Shown: positions 24,695 to 31,976 of the stretch, in pieces | Numbering within the stretch: the stretch's first letter is position 1 | Layout of the letters: every line of letters starts with the position of its first letter | Assembly: GCF_902830275.1 (NCBI RefSeq) | Contig: NZ_CADESW010000022.1 | Span: 62,001-126,000 of the forward strand | Origin: Burkholderia stagnalis | GTDB lineage: Bacteria > Pseudomonadota > Gammaproteobacteria > Burkholderiales > Burkholderiaceae | Length of the DNA: 64,000 bases | Direction: 5' to 3' | Made by a program: the position numbers and the translations under genes | The notes under the pieces: generated by a model | The model's database searches: none | Told to the model about the DNA's origin: nothing | What the model saw: only the letters and a program-made list of their open reading frames with translations

Positions 24695-26563
24695 TCACTT
24701 CAGTACCGCATCGACTGCGCCGCGCAGTGCGTTGGTCAGCAGCAGCGCCTGCGCGCGCGCCAGGTCGTCGCGCGTGACGACACGCTCCGTCGCGCCGAAC
24801 GACGGATCGTCGAGCAGCACGCCGCGCATCACGCCCGGCAGCACGCCGCACGACAGCGGCGGCGTCACCCATTGGCCGTCGAGCTTCACGAACAGGTTCG
24901 AGCGCCCGCCCTCCGTCACTTCGCCGCGCTCGTTGACGAACAGCATGTCGAAACAGCCGAGCGCCTCGGCGGCCTGCCATGCGCGATCGTAGTCGGCACG
25001 ACGGGTCGTCTTGTGCTGCAGCAGCGCATCGTCGGCGTGCGTCGGCGCAAAGCCATGATCGGCCGCGAGCAGCATGCCCGCCGGCCCGTCCGGCAGCGGC
25101 TTGAGCGGCGCCGCCACGATCTCGAGCGCGCCGTCCTTCGCCAGCGCCAGCTTCATCCGGTACGGGCCGTCGCCGTCGAGCGCCGCGCAGCGCGCGTCGA
25201 TCGCGCCGCGCAGCGCATCCGCGTCGAAGCGGAAGCCGAACGCGTCCGCGCTGCGCTGCAGCCGCGCGACGTGGCGGTCGAGATGGCGGATGCCCTCCGC
25301 GCGCGTCGCGCAGGTGGTTTCGAACAGCTGGAAGCCGGGATCGGCATCGGTCAGGAATCGCGCCTTCAATTCGCACTCCGCATATTCGTCGGCCGCGACG
25401 CTGTCGAGCACGATGCCCGCGCCGACGCCCATCGTGCCCATCCGCCGGCCCGATGCCGCGGCCGCATCGAGCGTCAGCGTGCGGATCGCGACCGACAGGC
25501 AGAAATCGCCGCAGCGCGGCGCGCCGTCCGGGTTCCCGTCGGCGCTTGCCTGCGGCGCATCGAGCCAGCCGATCGTGCCCGTATAGAGGCCGCGCGGCGT
25601 CGATTCGATCGCGTCGATCAGCTGCATCGTCTTGTGTTTCGGCGCACCGGTGATCGACCCGCACGGAAACAGCGCGCGCAGCAGGTCGGCAAACGTCGTG
25701 CCGTCGCGCCATCCCGCGTCCACCGTCGACGTCATCTGCCACACCGACGCATACGGCTCGACCGAGAACAGCGCCGGCACCCTGACGGTTCCCGTGCGGG
25801 CGATTCGCGACAGGTCGTTGCGCAGCAGGTCGACGATCATCACGTTTTCGGCGCGGTTCTTCGGATCGCTCGCGAGGAACGCGGCCGCTTCGGCATCGCG
25901 CCGCGGGTCGTCCGAGCGCGGCGCGGTGCCCTTCATCGGCCGCGCGCGCAGCACGTCGCCGTGCTTCTCGACGAACAGCTCGGGCGAGCACGACACGACC
26001 CACGCGCCGCCCGGCAGCGCGATCAGCGCGCCGTAGCGCACCGGCTGGCGCGCGCGCAGGCGCCGGTACAGCGCGAGCGGCGTGCCGAACGCGTCGAAAT
26101 GCAGCCGGAAGGTGTAGTTGACCTGATACGAGTCGCCCGCGCGCAGCGCGTCGTGCACGGCAGCGATCGCCGCGTCGAACGCATCGCGCGTCACGCTCTT
26201 CGTCACGTGCGCGACGCCCGCGATCGACGGCGACGCCGTGCCGCCGTCGCGTTGCGCGAGCCAGGCGTCGACTTCGTCGCGCGACAGGCGCTCGCAGCGC
26301 GCAAACAGCAAAAAGCGCAGCGGGGCTTCGCCCGGCTGCGCCCATTGCAGGTTGCGACCGAATTCGTAATCGCCGACGACGACCGCATGCAGCCCGTCGC
26401 GCAAATCCTGCGCGAGCGCCGCATCGACGTCGTCGAGCCGCGCGGGATCGGCGCACACCCGCTCGCGCACGAATCCCGTATACAAGCGACTCGACCGCGC
26501 GGATGCGGTCGAGTCGCAATCATCCAAGAGCGCGAACGCCGCGCTCTCGCTGCCATCAGTCAT
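24695..26563 (-). CDS. pabB: Aminodeoxychorismate synthase I / 4-amino-4-deoxychorismate lyase fusion
   Basis: A 622-residue fusion of PabB and PabC, making p-aminobenzoate for folate. The N-terminal chorismate-binding part (to about 370) shows SYQVNYTFRL, ARPMKGTAPR, NRAENVMIVDLLRNDL, LFPCGSITGAPKHKTMQLIDAIE and GVGAGIVLDS. The C-terminal PLP-dependent lyase shows FQLFETTCA, YRMKLAL, FVNERGEVTEGGRSNLFV and PGVMRGVLL. The frame is intact across the junction. It lies 4 bases after dnaJ, so it probably shares heat-shock operon transcripts by read-through. Confidence 0.94.
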   Translation of the reverse strand: MTDGSESAAFALLDDCDSTASARSSRLYTGFVRERVCADPARLDDVDAALAQDLRDGLHAVVVGDYEFGRNLQWAQPGEAPLRFLLFARCERLSRDEVDAWLAQRDGGTASPSIAGVAHVTKSVTRDAFDAAIAAVHDALRAGDSYQVNYTFRLHFDAFGTPLALYRRLRARQPVRYGALIALPGGAWVVSCSPELFVEKHGDVLRARPMKGTAPRSDDPRRDAEAAAFLASDPKNRAENVMIVDLLRNDLSRIARTGTVRVPALFSVEPYASVWQMTSTVDAGWRDGTTFADLLRALFPCGSITGAPKHKTMQLIDAIESTPRGLYTGTIGWLDAPQASADGNPDGAPRCGDFCLSVAIRTLTLDAAAASGRRMGTMGVGAGIVLDSVAADEYAECELKARFLTDADPGFQLFETTCATRAEGIRHLDRHVARLQRSADAFGFRFDADALRGAIDARCAALDGDGPYRMKLALAKDGALEIVAAPLKPLPDGPAGMLLAADHGFAPTHADDALLQHKTTRRADYDRAWQAAEALGCFDMLFVNERGEVTEGGRSNLFVKLDGQWVTPPLSCGVLPGVMRGVLLDDPSFGATERVVTRDDLARAQALLLTNALRGAVDAVLK

Positions 26564-26567
26564 GCCG

Positions 26568-27698
26568 TTACTCGAAGAAGCTCTTCACCCGGTCGAACCA
26601 GCTCTTGCTCTGCGGGCTGTGACGCGCACCGCCTTCGGCCAGCGACTTCTCGAACTGCTTCAGCAGATCGCGCTGCTGGTCGGTCAGCTTCACCGGCGTC
26701 TCGACCTGCACATGCACGTACAGATCGCCCGCGATGCTCGCACGCAGCCCCTTGATGCCCTTGCCGCGCAGGCGGAACGTCTTGCCCGACTGCGTGCCTT
26801 CCGGCACCGGGAACGTCGCGCGGCCGGCCAGCGTCGGCACCTCGATCTCGCCGCCGAGCGCGGCGGTCGTGAACGGAATCGGCATCTGGCAATGCAGGTC
26901 GTCGCCGTCACGCTCGAACACCGCGTGCGGCTTGATGTGGATCTCGACGTACAGGTCGCCCGGCGGCCCGCCGTTGATCCCCGGCTCGCCGTTGCCGGCC
27001 GAGCGGATCCGCATGCCGTCGTCGATGCCCGCCGGGATCTTCACTTCGAGCGTCTTGGTTTCCTTCACCTTGCCCGAACCATGGCAGTGCGCGCACGGCT
27101 CCGGAATGTAGGTGCCGCTGCCGTGACACTTCGGGCAGGTTTGCTGGATGCTGAAGAAGCCCTGCGACATGCGCACCGTGCCCTGGCCATGGCAGGTCGG
27201 GCAGGTTTCGGGCTTGGTGCCCGGCTTCGCGCCCGAGCCGTGACAGATTTCGCACGACACCCAGCTCGGCACGCGGATCTGCGTGTCGTAGCCGTGCGCG
27301 GCCTGCTCGAGCGTGATTTCCATGCTGTAGCGCAGGTCCGCGCCGCGATACACCTGCGGGCCGGCCCGGCCGCCACGGCCGCCCGCGGCCTGGCCAAAGA
27401 TGTCGCCGAAGATGTCGCCGAACGCATCCGCGAAGCCGCCGAAGCCCTGTGCACCCGCACCGCCCATGTTCGGATCGACGCCCGCATGGCCGTACTGGTC
27501 GTACGCGGCCCGCTTCTGGCTGTCCGACAGCATTTCGTAGGCTTCCTTCGCCTCCTTGAAATGCTCTTCCGCATCCTTGTTGTCCGGATTGCGGTCAGGG
27601 TGATACTTCATCGCAAGCTTGCGATATGCCTTCTTGATTTCGTCGTCGCTCGCATTCTTCGCGACGCCCAGAACCTCGTAGTAATCCCGTTTCGCCAT
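26568..27698 (-). CDS. dnaJ: Chaperone protein DnaJ
   Basis: A 376-residue Hsp40 co-chaperone. The J domain contains the HPD loop (KYHPDRN, residues 32-38), followed by a Gly/Phe-rich linker, a zinc domain with four CxxCxGxG-type repeats (CEICHGSG, CPTCHGQG, CPKCHGSG, CAHCHGSG) and the C-terminal substrate-binding domain. It stimulates DnaK ATPase activity and delivers unfolded clients. It follows dnaK with a 256-base gap and is 4 bases upstream of pabBC. Confidence 0.98.
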   Translation of the reverse strand: MAKRDYYEVLGVAKNASDDEIKKAYRKLAMKYHPDRNPDNKDAEEHFKEAKEAYEMLSDSQKRAAYDQYGHAGVDPNMGGAGAQGFGGFADAFGDIFGDIFGQAAGGRGGRAGPQVYRGADLRYSMEITLEQAAHGYDTQIRVPSWVSCEICHGSGAKPGTKPETCPTCHGQGTVRMSQGFFSIQQTCPKCHGSGTYIPEPCAHCHGSGKVKETKTLEVKIPAGIDDGMRIRSAGNGEPGINGGPPGDLYVEIHIKPHAVFERDGDDLHCQMPIPFTTAALGGEIEVPTLAGRATFPVPEGTQSGKTFRLRGKGIKGLRASIAGDLYVHVQVETPVKLTDQQRDLLKQFEKSLAEGGARHSPQSKSWFDRVKSFFE

Positions 27699-27909
27699 AT
27701 CGTTTCACTGCCGTCCGCGCCTCATGCACGCGGCGGCTCCTTTCGCTCGCAGTAAAGTCTCGCGACTCGTCTGGCGTTGCGGCACCCGTCCGGTGACGGC
27801 ACACGCAGCGCCCGCCAAAAAACAAATGTGCCCGGAGGGCCGCGAAGCCCGCCAGGCGTAGAGTCGATCCGGCCATCCGCAAGGAAAGACAGACCGCTTG
27901 TCAGCCGCG

Positions 27910-27931
27910 CCGCGCGCGATCTCGCGCGCGG
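27910..27931. repeat. 22-bp perfect palindrome downstream of dnaK
   Basis: CCGCGCGCGA-TC-TCGCGCGCGG lies 24 bases after the dnaK stop, in the gap before dnaJ. No U-run follows on either strand, so it is not a standard intrinsic terminator. It may stabilise the dnaK 3' end or reduce read-through into dnaJ. I see no other feature in the remaining part of the 256-base gap. Confidence 0.5.
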
Positions 27932-27954
27932 CGGTGGTGCTGTCGCAACCCGGC

Positions 27955-29904
27955 TCAGTCCTTCTTCACTTCCTTGAACTCGGCGTCGACGACGTCGTCC
28001 GCAGCCTGCTGCGCACCGCCCGCGTGGGCCGCGCCTTCCGCTGCGCCCGCCGCGCCGGCCGCACCTGCCTGGGCCTGCATGTCGGCGTACATCTTCTCGC
28101 CCAGCTTCTGCGACGCCGTCGCCACCGCTTCGACCTTCGCATCGATCGCTGCCTTGTCACTCGACGTGTTCTTCAACACTTCCTCGAGCTCCTTCAGCGC
28201 GGCTTCGATCTTCTCCTTCTCGCCCGCGTCCAGCTTGTCGCCGTACTCGGTCAGCGCCTTCTTGGTGCTGTGGACCAGCGCGTCGCCCTGGTTGCGCGAA
28301 TCGGCCAGCTCGCGCAGCTTGTGGTCTTCCGCCGCGTTCGCTTCCGCGTCCTTGATCATCTGGTCGATCTCGGCCTCGGACAGGCCCGAGTTCGCCTTGA
28401 TCGTGATCTTGTTTTCCTTGCCGGTCGCCTTGTCCTTCGCGCCGACGTGCAGGATGCCGTTCGCGTCGATGTCGAAGGTCACTTCGATCTGCGGCACGCC
28501 GCGCGGTGCGGGCGGGATGCCTTCCAGGTTGAACTCGCCGAGCAGCTTGTTGCCCGCTGCCATTTCGCGCTCGCCCTGGAACACCTTGATCGTCACGGCG
28601 CCCTGGTTGTCGTCCGCCGTCGAATACACCTGCGCGTGCTTCGTCGGGATCGTCGTGTTCTTGTTGATCATCTTCGTCATCACGCCGCCGAGCGTCTCGA
28701 TGCCGAGCGACAGCGGGGTCACGTCGAGCAGCAGCACGTCCTTGCGGTCGCCCGACAGCACCTGGCCCTGGATCGCCGCGCCGACTGCGACGGCTTCGTC
28801 CGGGTTCACGTCACGGCGCGGATCCTTGCCGAAGAACTCCTTCACCTTCTCCAGCACCTTCGGCATGCGGGTCTGGCCGCCGACCAGGATCACGTCGTCG
28901 ATGTCCGACACCTTGACGCCCGCGTCCTTGATCGCGATGCGGCACGGCTCGATCGTGCGCTCGACCAGATCCTCGACCAGCGCTTCCAGCTTCGCGCGGG
29001 TGATCTTCAGGTTCAAGTGCTTCGGGCCCGATGCGTCCGCCGTGATGTACGGCAGGTTGATTTCGGTCTGCTGGCTCGACGACAGTTCGATCTTCGCCTT
29101 TTCAGCGGCTTCCTTCAGGCGCTGCAGCGCGAGCACGTCCTTCGACAGGTCGACGCCCTGCTCCTTCTTGAACTCGCCGATGATGTAGTCGATGATGCGC
29201 TGGTCGAAGTCCTCGCCGCCGAGGAACGTGTCGCCGTTGGTCGACAGCACTTCGAACTGCATTTCGCCGTCGACGTCCGCGATCTCGATGATCGACACGT
29301 CGAACGTGCCGCCGCCGAGGTCATACACGGCGATCTTGCGGTCGCCCTTCTCGGCCTTGTCGAGGCCGAACGCGAGCGCGGCCGCGGTCGGCTCGTTGAT
29401 GATCCGCTTGACTTCGAGGCCCGCGATGCGGCCGGCGTCCTTGGTCGCCTGGCGCTGGCTGTCGTTGAAGTACGCCGGCACCGTGATCACGGCTTCCGTG
29501 ACCGGCTCGCCGAGGTAGTCTTCGGCCGTCTTCTTCATCTTGCGCAGCACTTCGGCCGACACTTGCGGCGGCGCCAGCTTCTCGCCGTGGGCTTCGACCC
29601 ACGCGTCGCCGTTGTCCGCCTTGATGATCGCGTACGGCATCAGGCCGATGTCCTTCTGCACTTCCTTCTCTTCGAAGCGGCGGCCGATCAGGCGCTTCAC
29701 CGCGAACAGCGTGTTCTTCGGGTTCGTCACCGACTGACGCTTGGCCGGCGCGCCGACGAGCACTTCGTTGTCGTCCATGTACGCGATGATCGACGGCGTC
29801 GTGCGGGCGCCTTCCGAGTTCTCGATGACCTTGACCTGGTTGCCTTCCATGATCGCGACGCACGAGTTCGTGGTGCCGAGGTCAATACCGATGATCTTTC
29901 CCAT
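27955..29904 (-). CDS. dnaK: Chaperone protein DnaK (Hsp70)
   Basis: A 649-residue Hsp70. The N-terminal ATPase domain begins KIIGIDLGTTNSCVAI and contains IAVYDLGGGTFDVSIIEI, NEPTAAALAFG and VGGQTRMPKV. The substrate-binding domain has DVTPLSLGIETLGG, and the C-terminus ends in the EEVD-like acidic tail DVVDAEFKEVKKD. It is the central heat-shock chaperone, working with GrpE and DnaJ encoded on either side. A sigma-32-like promoter and a stable hairpin lie in its own 147-base upstream region, so it can be transcribed apart from grpE. Confidence 0.99.
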   Translation of the reverse strand: MGKIIGIDLGTTNSCVAIMEGNQVKVIENSEGARTTPSIIAYMDDNEVLVGAPAKRQSVTNPKNTLFAVKRLIGRRFEEKEVQKDIGLMPYAIIKADNGDAWVEAHGEKLAPPQVSAEVLRKMKKTAEDYLGEPVTEAVITVPAYFNDSQRQATKDAGRIAGLEVKRIINEPTAAALAFGLDKAEKGDRKIAVYDLGGGTFDVSIIEIADVDGEMQFEVLSTNGDTFLGGEDFDQRIIDYIIGEFKKEQGVDLSKDVLALQRLKEAAEKAKIELSSSQQTEINLPYITADASGPKHLNLKITRAKLEALVEDLVERTIEPCRIAIKDAGVKVSDIDDVILVGGQTRMPKVLEKVKEFFGKDPRRDVNPDEAVAVGAAIQGQVLSGDRKDVLLLDVTPLSLGIETLGGVMTKMINKNTTIPTKHAQVYSTADDNQGAVTIKVFQGEREMAAGNKLLGEFNLEGIPPAPRGVPQIEVTFDIDANGILHVGAKDKATGKENKITIKANSGLSEAEIDQMIKDAEANAAEDHKLRELADSRNQGDALVHSTKKALTEYGDKLDAGEKEKIEAALKELEEVLKNTSSDKAAIDAKVEAVATASQKLGEKMYADMQAQAGAAGAAGAAEGAAHAGGAQQAADDVVDAEFKEVKKD

Positions 29905-29936
29905 GTTTTCCTAATCTCCAGAAATCCTTGATTGCT

Positions 29937-29970
29937 GCGCGAAACCCCGCTTTTTTGGGCGGTTTCGCGC
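29937..29970 (-). promoter_or_regulatory. Hairpin in the dnaK mRNA leader
   Basis: GCGCGAAACC pairs perfectly with GGTTTCGCGC across a 14-base loop containing six A residues (minus-strand sense). It falls within the leader predicted from the sigma-32-like promoter, about 17 bases upstream of the GGAG ribosome-site region of dnaK. No U-run follows, which argues against a terminator. Confidence 0.5.
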
Positions 29971-29992
29971 GCCGAATTCAACTCTGTTCCCG

Positions 29993-30020
29993 AAATGCGT
30001 CCGTCGGCACCGTTTTCAAG
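29993..30020 (-). promoter_or_regulatory. Sigma-32-like promoter of dnaK
   Basis: Read on the minus strand, CTTGAAA (30020-30014) is followed after 13 bases by ACGCATTT (30000-29993). The heat-shock consensus is CTTGAAA-N11-16-CCCCATNT. The -35 box is perfect and the -10 matches at most informative positions. Transcription would start near 29986. Confidence 0.6.
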
Positions 30021-30051
30021 ACCCGACCGTCGATGCGGCTATTAAATTTTT

Positions 30052-30474
30052 TCAATCGCCACGCGCCGCGGGATCGCCCGCCACGGGCTCGCCCGCCGCG
30101 GCGATCTTCGCGCGCGCGGCCGATACAGCCGCCTGGAACTGCGCAAGGCCATGCCAGCCGGTCGCGCGGCCGAGCCGCCGGCCGCGGTGAAAGAAGAACC
30201 ACGTCGGCACGCCATGCAGCGCGAAGCGGCGCCCCAGCTCGCGGTGTTCGTACACGTTGCTATGGAACCATTTCAGGCCCAGCGCGCGGATCGCATCGGG
30301 CTGCGCGAGCATCGCCTTCTTCGCGATCTCGCAATTGAAGCAGTCGACGCCCCAGAAGAACACCACGGCCAGCGCGTCGCCCGCGCCGGCAAGGCCGGCG
30401 TCGAACGTATCGGCGGACAGCGCCTGCATCGCGAACGCGTCGAACGCGGCCGGATCGACGCCGACGGCAGCCAT
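30052..30474 (-). CDS. Thioredoxin-like protein in the heat-shock operon
   Basis: A 140-residue thioredoxin-fold protein with a non-classical active site, VFFWGVDCFNCEIAKKAML (CFNC instead of CGPC), and the cis-proline segment GVPTWFFFHRGR. It has no signal peptide, so it should be cytoplasmic. It begins 10 bases after grpE and precedes dnaK. That location suggests a thiol-reducing or redox-sensing role during heat stress; that is inference. The C-terminal 25 residues are Ala-rich and low complexity. Confidence 0.85.
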   Translation of the reverse strand: MAAVGVDPAAFDAFAMQALSADTFDAGLAGAGDALAVVFFWGVDCFNCEIAKKAMLAQPDAIRALGLKWFHSNVYEHRELGRRFALHGVPTWFFFHRGRRLGRATGWHGLAQFQAAVSAARAKIAAAGEPVAGDPAARGD

Positions 30475-30484
30475 GACGACAGCC

Positions 30485-31030
30485 TTACTTCGGCTGCGCG
30501 ACCGTGACGAGCGCCGGACGCAGCACGCGGTCGGCGATCATGTAGCCCTTTTGCAGCACCGTGACGACGGTGTTCGGATCCTGCTCGGCCGGCACCATCG
30601 AAATCGCCTGGTGCTGGTGCGGATCGAACTTCTCGCCGACCGGGTTGATCGCGACGACGCGGCCCTTTTCGAGCGCGCTCGTCAGCTGGCGCAGCGTCAG
30701 CTCGACGCCTTCGCGTACCTTCGCGAGATCGCCGGACGTGTCGCCGACCGCGGCCTCGAGGCTGTCCAGCACCGGCAGCAGGTGCTCGGCAAAGCTTTCG
30801 ATCGCGAACTTGTGCGCCTTCGCGACGTCGTCCTGGGCGCGGCGGCGCACGTTCTCGGTCTCGGCCTTCGCGCGCAGGAAGCTCTCCTGCAGCTCGGCGA
30901 CCTTGGCCTGAGCCTCGGCAAGCGCCGCGTCGGCGGCAACGGCTGCCGGCGCGGCGCCTTGCGCGCCCTGCGTCTCGCTGCCGGTGTCTTCGGCCGATTG
31001 GGGTGCCGGGTTCTCTTGCGTGTTTTCCAT
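30485..31030 (-). CDS. grpE: Nucleotide exchange factor GrpE
   Basis: A 181-residue GrpE. The acidic, Gln/Ala-rich N-terminus is followed by a long helix (AQAKVAELQESFLRAKAETENVRRRAQDDV) and the C-terminal beta domain with the GrpE signature (VGEKFDPHQHQAI and GYMIADRVLRPALVTVA). It releases ADP from DnaK. It heads the operon grpE-thioredoxin-dnaK and has a sigma-32-like promoter about 80 bases upstream. Confidence 0.97.
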   Translation of the reverse strand: MENTQENPAPQSAEDTGSETQGAQGAAPAAVAADAALAEAQAKVAELQESFLRAKAETENVRRRAQDDVAKAHKFAIESFAEHLLPVLDSLEAAVGDTSGDLAKVREGVELTLRQLTSALEKGRVVAINPVGEKFDPHQHQAISMVPAEQDPNTVVTVLQKGYMIADRVLRPALVTVAQPK

Positions 31031-31351
31031 GTCGCTGAAAGTCGATTAGAGGTTGAAGCCAAATCGGCAACCGTCAGACGAAATTCCGACGGCACCGCAC
31101 ATTGCTGGTGCAGATAGAGGTGAAAACTGCGATTTCAAGAGGGTTATTCGAACGCATTCGAAAGCACCGCGAAACAACCGCCCGATCGCGCGAAACGGCC
31201 TGTAACAACGCTTACCGGACAAGTACTAGCCCGCCCCCTGACGCTGACCTACACTGCAACTCAGGCATCGGGGACGCTCGTTAACCCTAGCTGACCATTG
31301 CCTGACATCCACCTGGCGCCATTTTCACCCGTCTTCTCGAGGGGGAGTACC
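31031..31351. other. Intergenic region between grpE and a small ORF
   Basis: Besides the grpE promoter at 31112-31139, this 321-base stretch holds a small palindrome (CGAACGCATTCG-like, near 31149) and is less GC-rich than its surroundings. I see no convincing gene in it; the short open frame crossing 31102-31284 has no ribosome site. Confidence 0.5.
31112..31139 (-). promoter_or_regulatory. Sigma-32-like promoter of grpE
   Basis: On the minus strand CTTGAAA (31139-31133) is followed after 13 bases by CTCTATCT (31119-31112). This is the same -35 heptamer and the same spacing as the candidate upstream of dnaK. The -10 matches CCCCATNT at five of seven defined positions. Confidence 0.6.
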
Positions 31352-31513
31352 GTGAAACTGACCTTTGCCATCTCGGTGGTCGCGCTGGTACTCGTCGCTG
31401 GCACCACCACCATCTGCCTGTCCGGGGCGGTCAACGACCGCACGACCGAATACGGAAGCGCGCGCGCGACGTTCGACCAGATATTCAGTCCCCACCAGAA
31501 AATCTGTCGATGA
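31352..31513 (+). CDS. Small putative exported or membrane peptide (53 aa)
   Basis: A GTG start at 31352 preceded by a strong GAGGGGGAG gives a 53-residue product. It opens KLTFAISVVALVLVAGTTT, which looks like a signal peptide or single membrane helix, and ends in a polar tail of about 30 residues. It overlaps the 3' end of the convergent hslR gene by 29 bases. I do not recognise it. The good ribosome site and hydrophobic start favour a real gene; the overlap and short length count against it. Confidence 0.4.
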   Translation: MKLTFAISVVALVLVAGTTTICLSGAVNDRTTEYGSARATFDQIFSPHQKICR

Positions 31514-31892
31514 TGCGGCGATCGCGCTTGGTCGGCCGGCCGTGCAGCTGGGCCGCCGGCTCGCGGAACATGCGGCGCCGCTCCTGTTCGGCGAGCCGTT
31601 CGGCCCGCCCGGCTTCGGACTCCGCATAAAGCGTCTGCGCGACGCTCGCCGGCCCGCGCACGTCGCATACGCCCAGCACGGCAATGTGCCAGACGATGCC
31701 GTCGATCGCAATCTCGACCTGGTCGCCCACGCGCACTTCCTTGGCCGGCTTGACCGGCGCCCCGCCGATCCGCACCCGGCCCTTGTCGACCGCATCGGCC
31801 GCGAGTGAACGGGTCTTGAAGAATCGCGCGGCCCACAGCCATTTGTCGATGCGAAGTTTCGCGCCCGGTTCCGTGGAAATCCGGTAGTTCAT
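31485..31892 (-). CDS. hslR: RNA-binding S4 domain heat-shock protein (Hsp15-like)
   Basis: A 135-residue protein with an N-terminal S4 RNA-binding domain (KLRIDKWLWAARFFKTRSLAADAVDKGRVRIGGAPVKPAKEVRVGDQVEI), followed by a basic helical tail rich in Glu and Arg. It resembles Hsp15, which rescues free 50S subunits carrying nascent chains after heat shock. Its position between grpE and hemH/hrcA fits a heat-shock neighbourhood. Confidence 0.88.
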   Translation of the reverse strand: MNYRISTEPGAKLRIDKWLWAARFFKTRSLAADAVDKGRVRIGGAPVKPAKEVRVGDQVEIAIDGIVWHIAVLGVCDVRGPASVAQTLYAESEAGRAERLAEQERRRMFREPAAQLHGRPTKRDRRIIDRFSGGD

Positions 31893-31966
31893 GTCAGCCT
31901 CCGCCGGGCCGCCCCAAGGAGGCTGACCACCCCCTCGGGGGGCAGCGAACGAAGTGAGCGTGGGGA
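31893..31966. repeat. Intergenic compound inverted-repeat element
   Basis: Two nested structures fill the hslR-hemH gap. GTCAGCCTCC and GGAGGCTGAC form a 10-base stem (31893-31902 with 31918-31927). Then CCCCTCGGGG is followed by GCAGCGAACGAAGTGAGCG. I recall closely similar CGGGGGG-CAGCGAACGAAGTGAGCG strings in many intergenic regions of Burkholderiales, which would make it a REP-like repeat; only one copy is present here. Confidence 0.5.
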
Positions 31967-31976
31967 TCGTGTCATT

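Noticed and set aside
24690..26519. Second long minus-strand frame within pabBC
   Set aside because: It overlaps the well-matched PabB/PabC frame and contains no recognisable motif; it is a shifted shadow, not a frameshifted gene.
27699..27954. Possible small gene in the dnaK-dnaJ gap
   Set aside because: Open frames there lack ribosome sites and family resemblance; only a GC palindrome stands out.
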